Shown piece by piece: positions 63,746 through 64,000 of a DNA stretch of 64,000 nt (its first letter is position 1; each line of letters starts with the position of its first letter). The stretch covers positions 2,542,001 through 2,606,000 of the forward strand of contig NC_134932.1 of assembly GCF_051020765.1 (NCBI RefSeq), in the 5' to 3' direction. This DNA comes from Lasioglossum baleicum. Lineage: Eukaryota > Arthropoda > Insecta > Hymenoptera > Halictidae. The notes below the pieces were generated by a model that had not been told where the DNA came from, did no database searches, and saw only the letters and a list, made by a program, of their open reading frames with translations. The position numbers and the translations under genes were made by a program.

Positions 63746-64000
63746 TATATGTAGGATTTAAATCGTAAATTGAATAATATGTTCGTAAACTCGAAATGTT
63801 TTAATACGAAATTTGAATTATTACAAATACAACTAATTAAATTATCCCGTCTGAGATCAAACACGTCTTTTCGTTTTCGTACGTCGAACCGGAATGACAA
63901 AGAAATCGCATATTACAAATATGAATAACGAAATCGATAAACATAATAACAGATATCGAATCGTCGCGTCGTTACAGTTACTAACGTCGTGACATTCAAC
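63746..64000. other. Window end, no feature
   Basis: AT-rich with a short minus-strand frame of no recognised family. Confidence 0.4.

Overview
The window looks like repeat-dense, probably heterochromatic DNA from an insect. The evidence is the mix of BEL/Pao, Ty3/Gypsy (including a CsRn1-like element), Penelope-like, Helitron, RAG1/Transib-like, hAT and mariner-like sequences, the AT-rich spacers, and GC-rich, CpG-replete retrotransposons. An ant or other hymenopteran is plausible, but nothing proves it. I recognise no intact host gene. The best host-gene candidate is a set of tandem exon-like cassettes at 46.9-48.0 kb.

Layout. 1-7.0 kb: AT-rich repeat split by a BEL/Pao element (1029-6761, TSD caatt) whose reverse transcriptase region is replaced by an inverted piece of its own LTR. 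7.0-10.7 kb: palindromes, a 33-bp tandem repeat, small MITEs. 10.7-14.6 kb: inverted arms around a Helitron-like element (11147-14043), itself holding a 1.3 kb solo LTR (12049-13362). 14799-16410: another solo LTR. 17119-25460: an apparently intact Ty3/Gypsy element on the minus strand. 26.2-28.8 kb: tandem duplications, hAT elements and MITEs. 28.8-43.8 kb: a large inverted duplication whose left arm was hit by a palindromic MITE, a second Helitron, a CsRn1-like element (31317-36704) and a polyA retroposon, while the right arm keeps the empty sites. Its centre holds two foldback elements. 44.0-46.3 kb: a further foldback. 46.9-48.0 kb: exon-like cassettes. 48.8-53.7 kb: Transib-type MITE, RAG1-like transposase remnant, and nested hAT MITEs. 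53.7-63.7 kb: head-to-head Penelope-like fragments, split by a structured LTR-like segment (53974-54946) and by a very young deletion-derivative LTR element (56346-63538).

Most interesting signal: three unrelated LTR or LTR-like segments carry tandem arrays of short hairpins in which the loop stays constant while the two stem arms change together. They lie at 12598-13063 (loop RCGGCTCGG), 17492-17767 with its partner LTR copy (loop ATGCTG), and 54062-54360 (loop GCRAA plus a conserved internal loop). The paired changes imply that RNA or single-stranded DNA structure, not primary sequence, is being maintained or generated. A separate LTR element (56346-63538) carries about 18 copies of the 8-mer CCGGCAGC, all in one orientation. 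Retroelement proteins are described only as found, breaks included.
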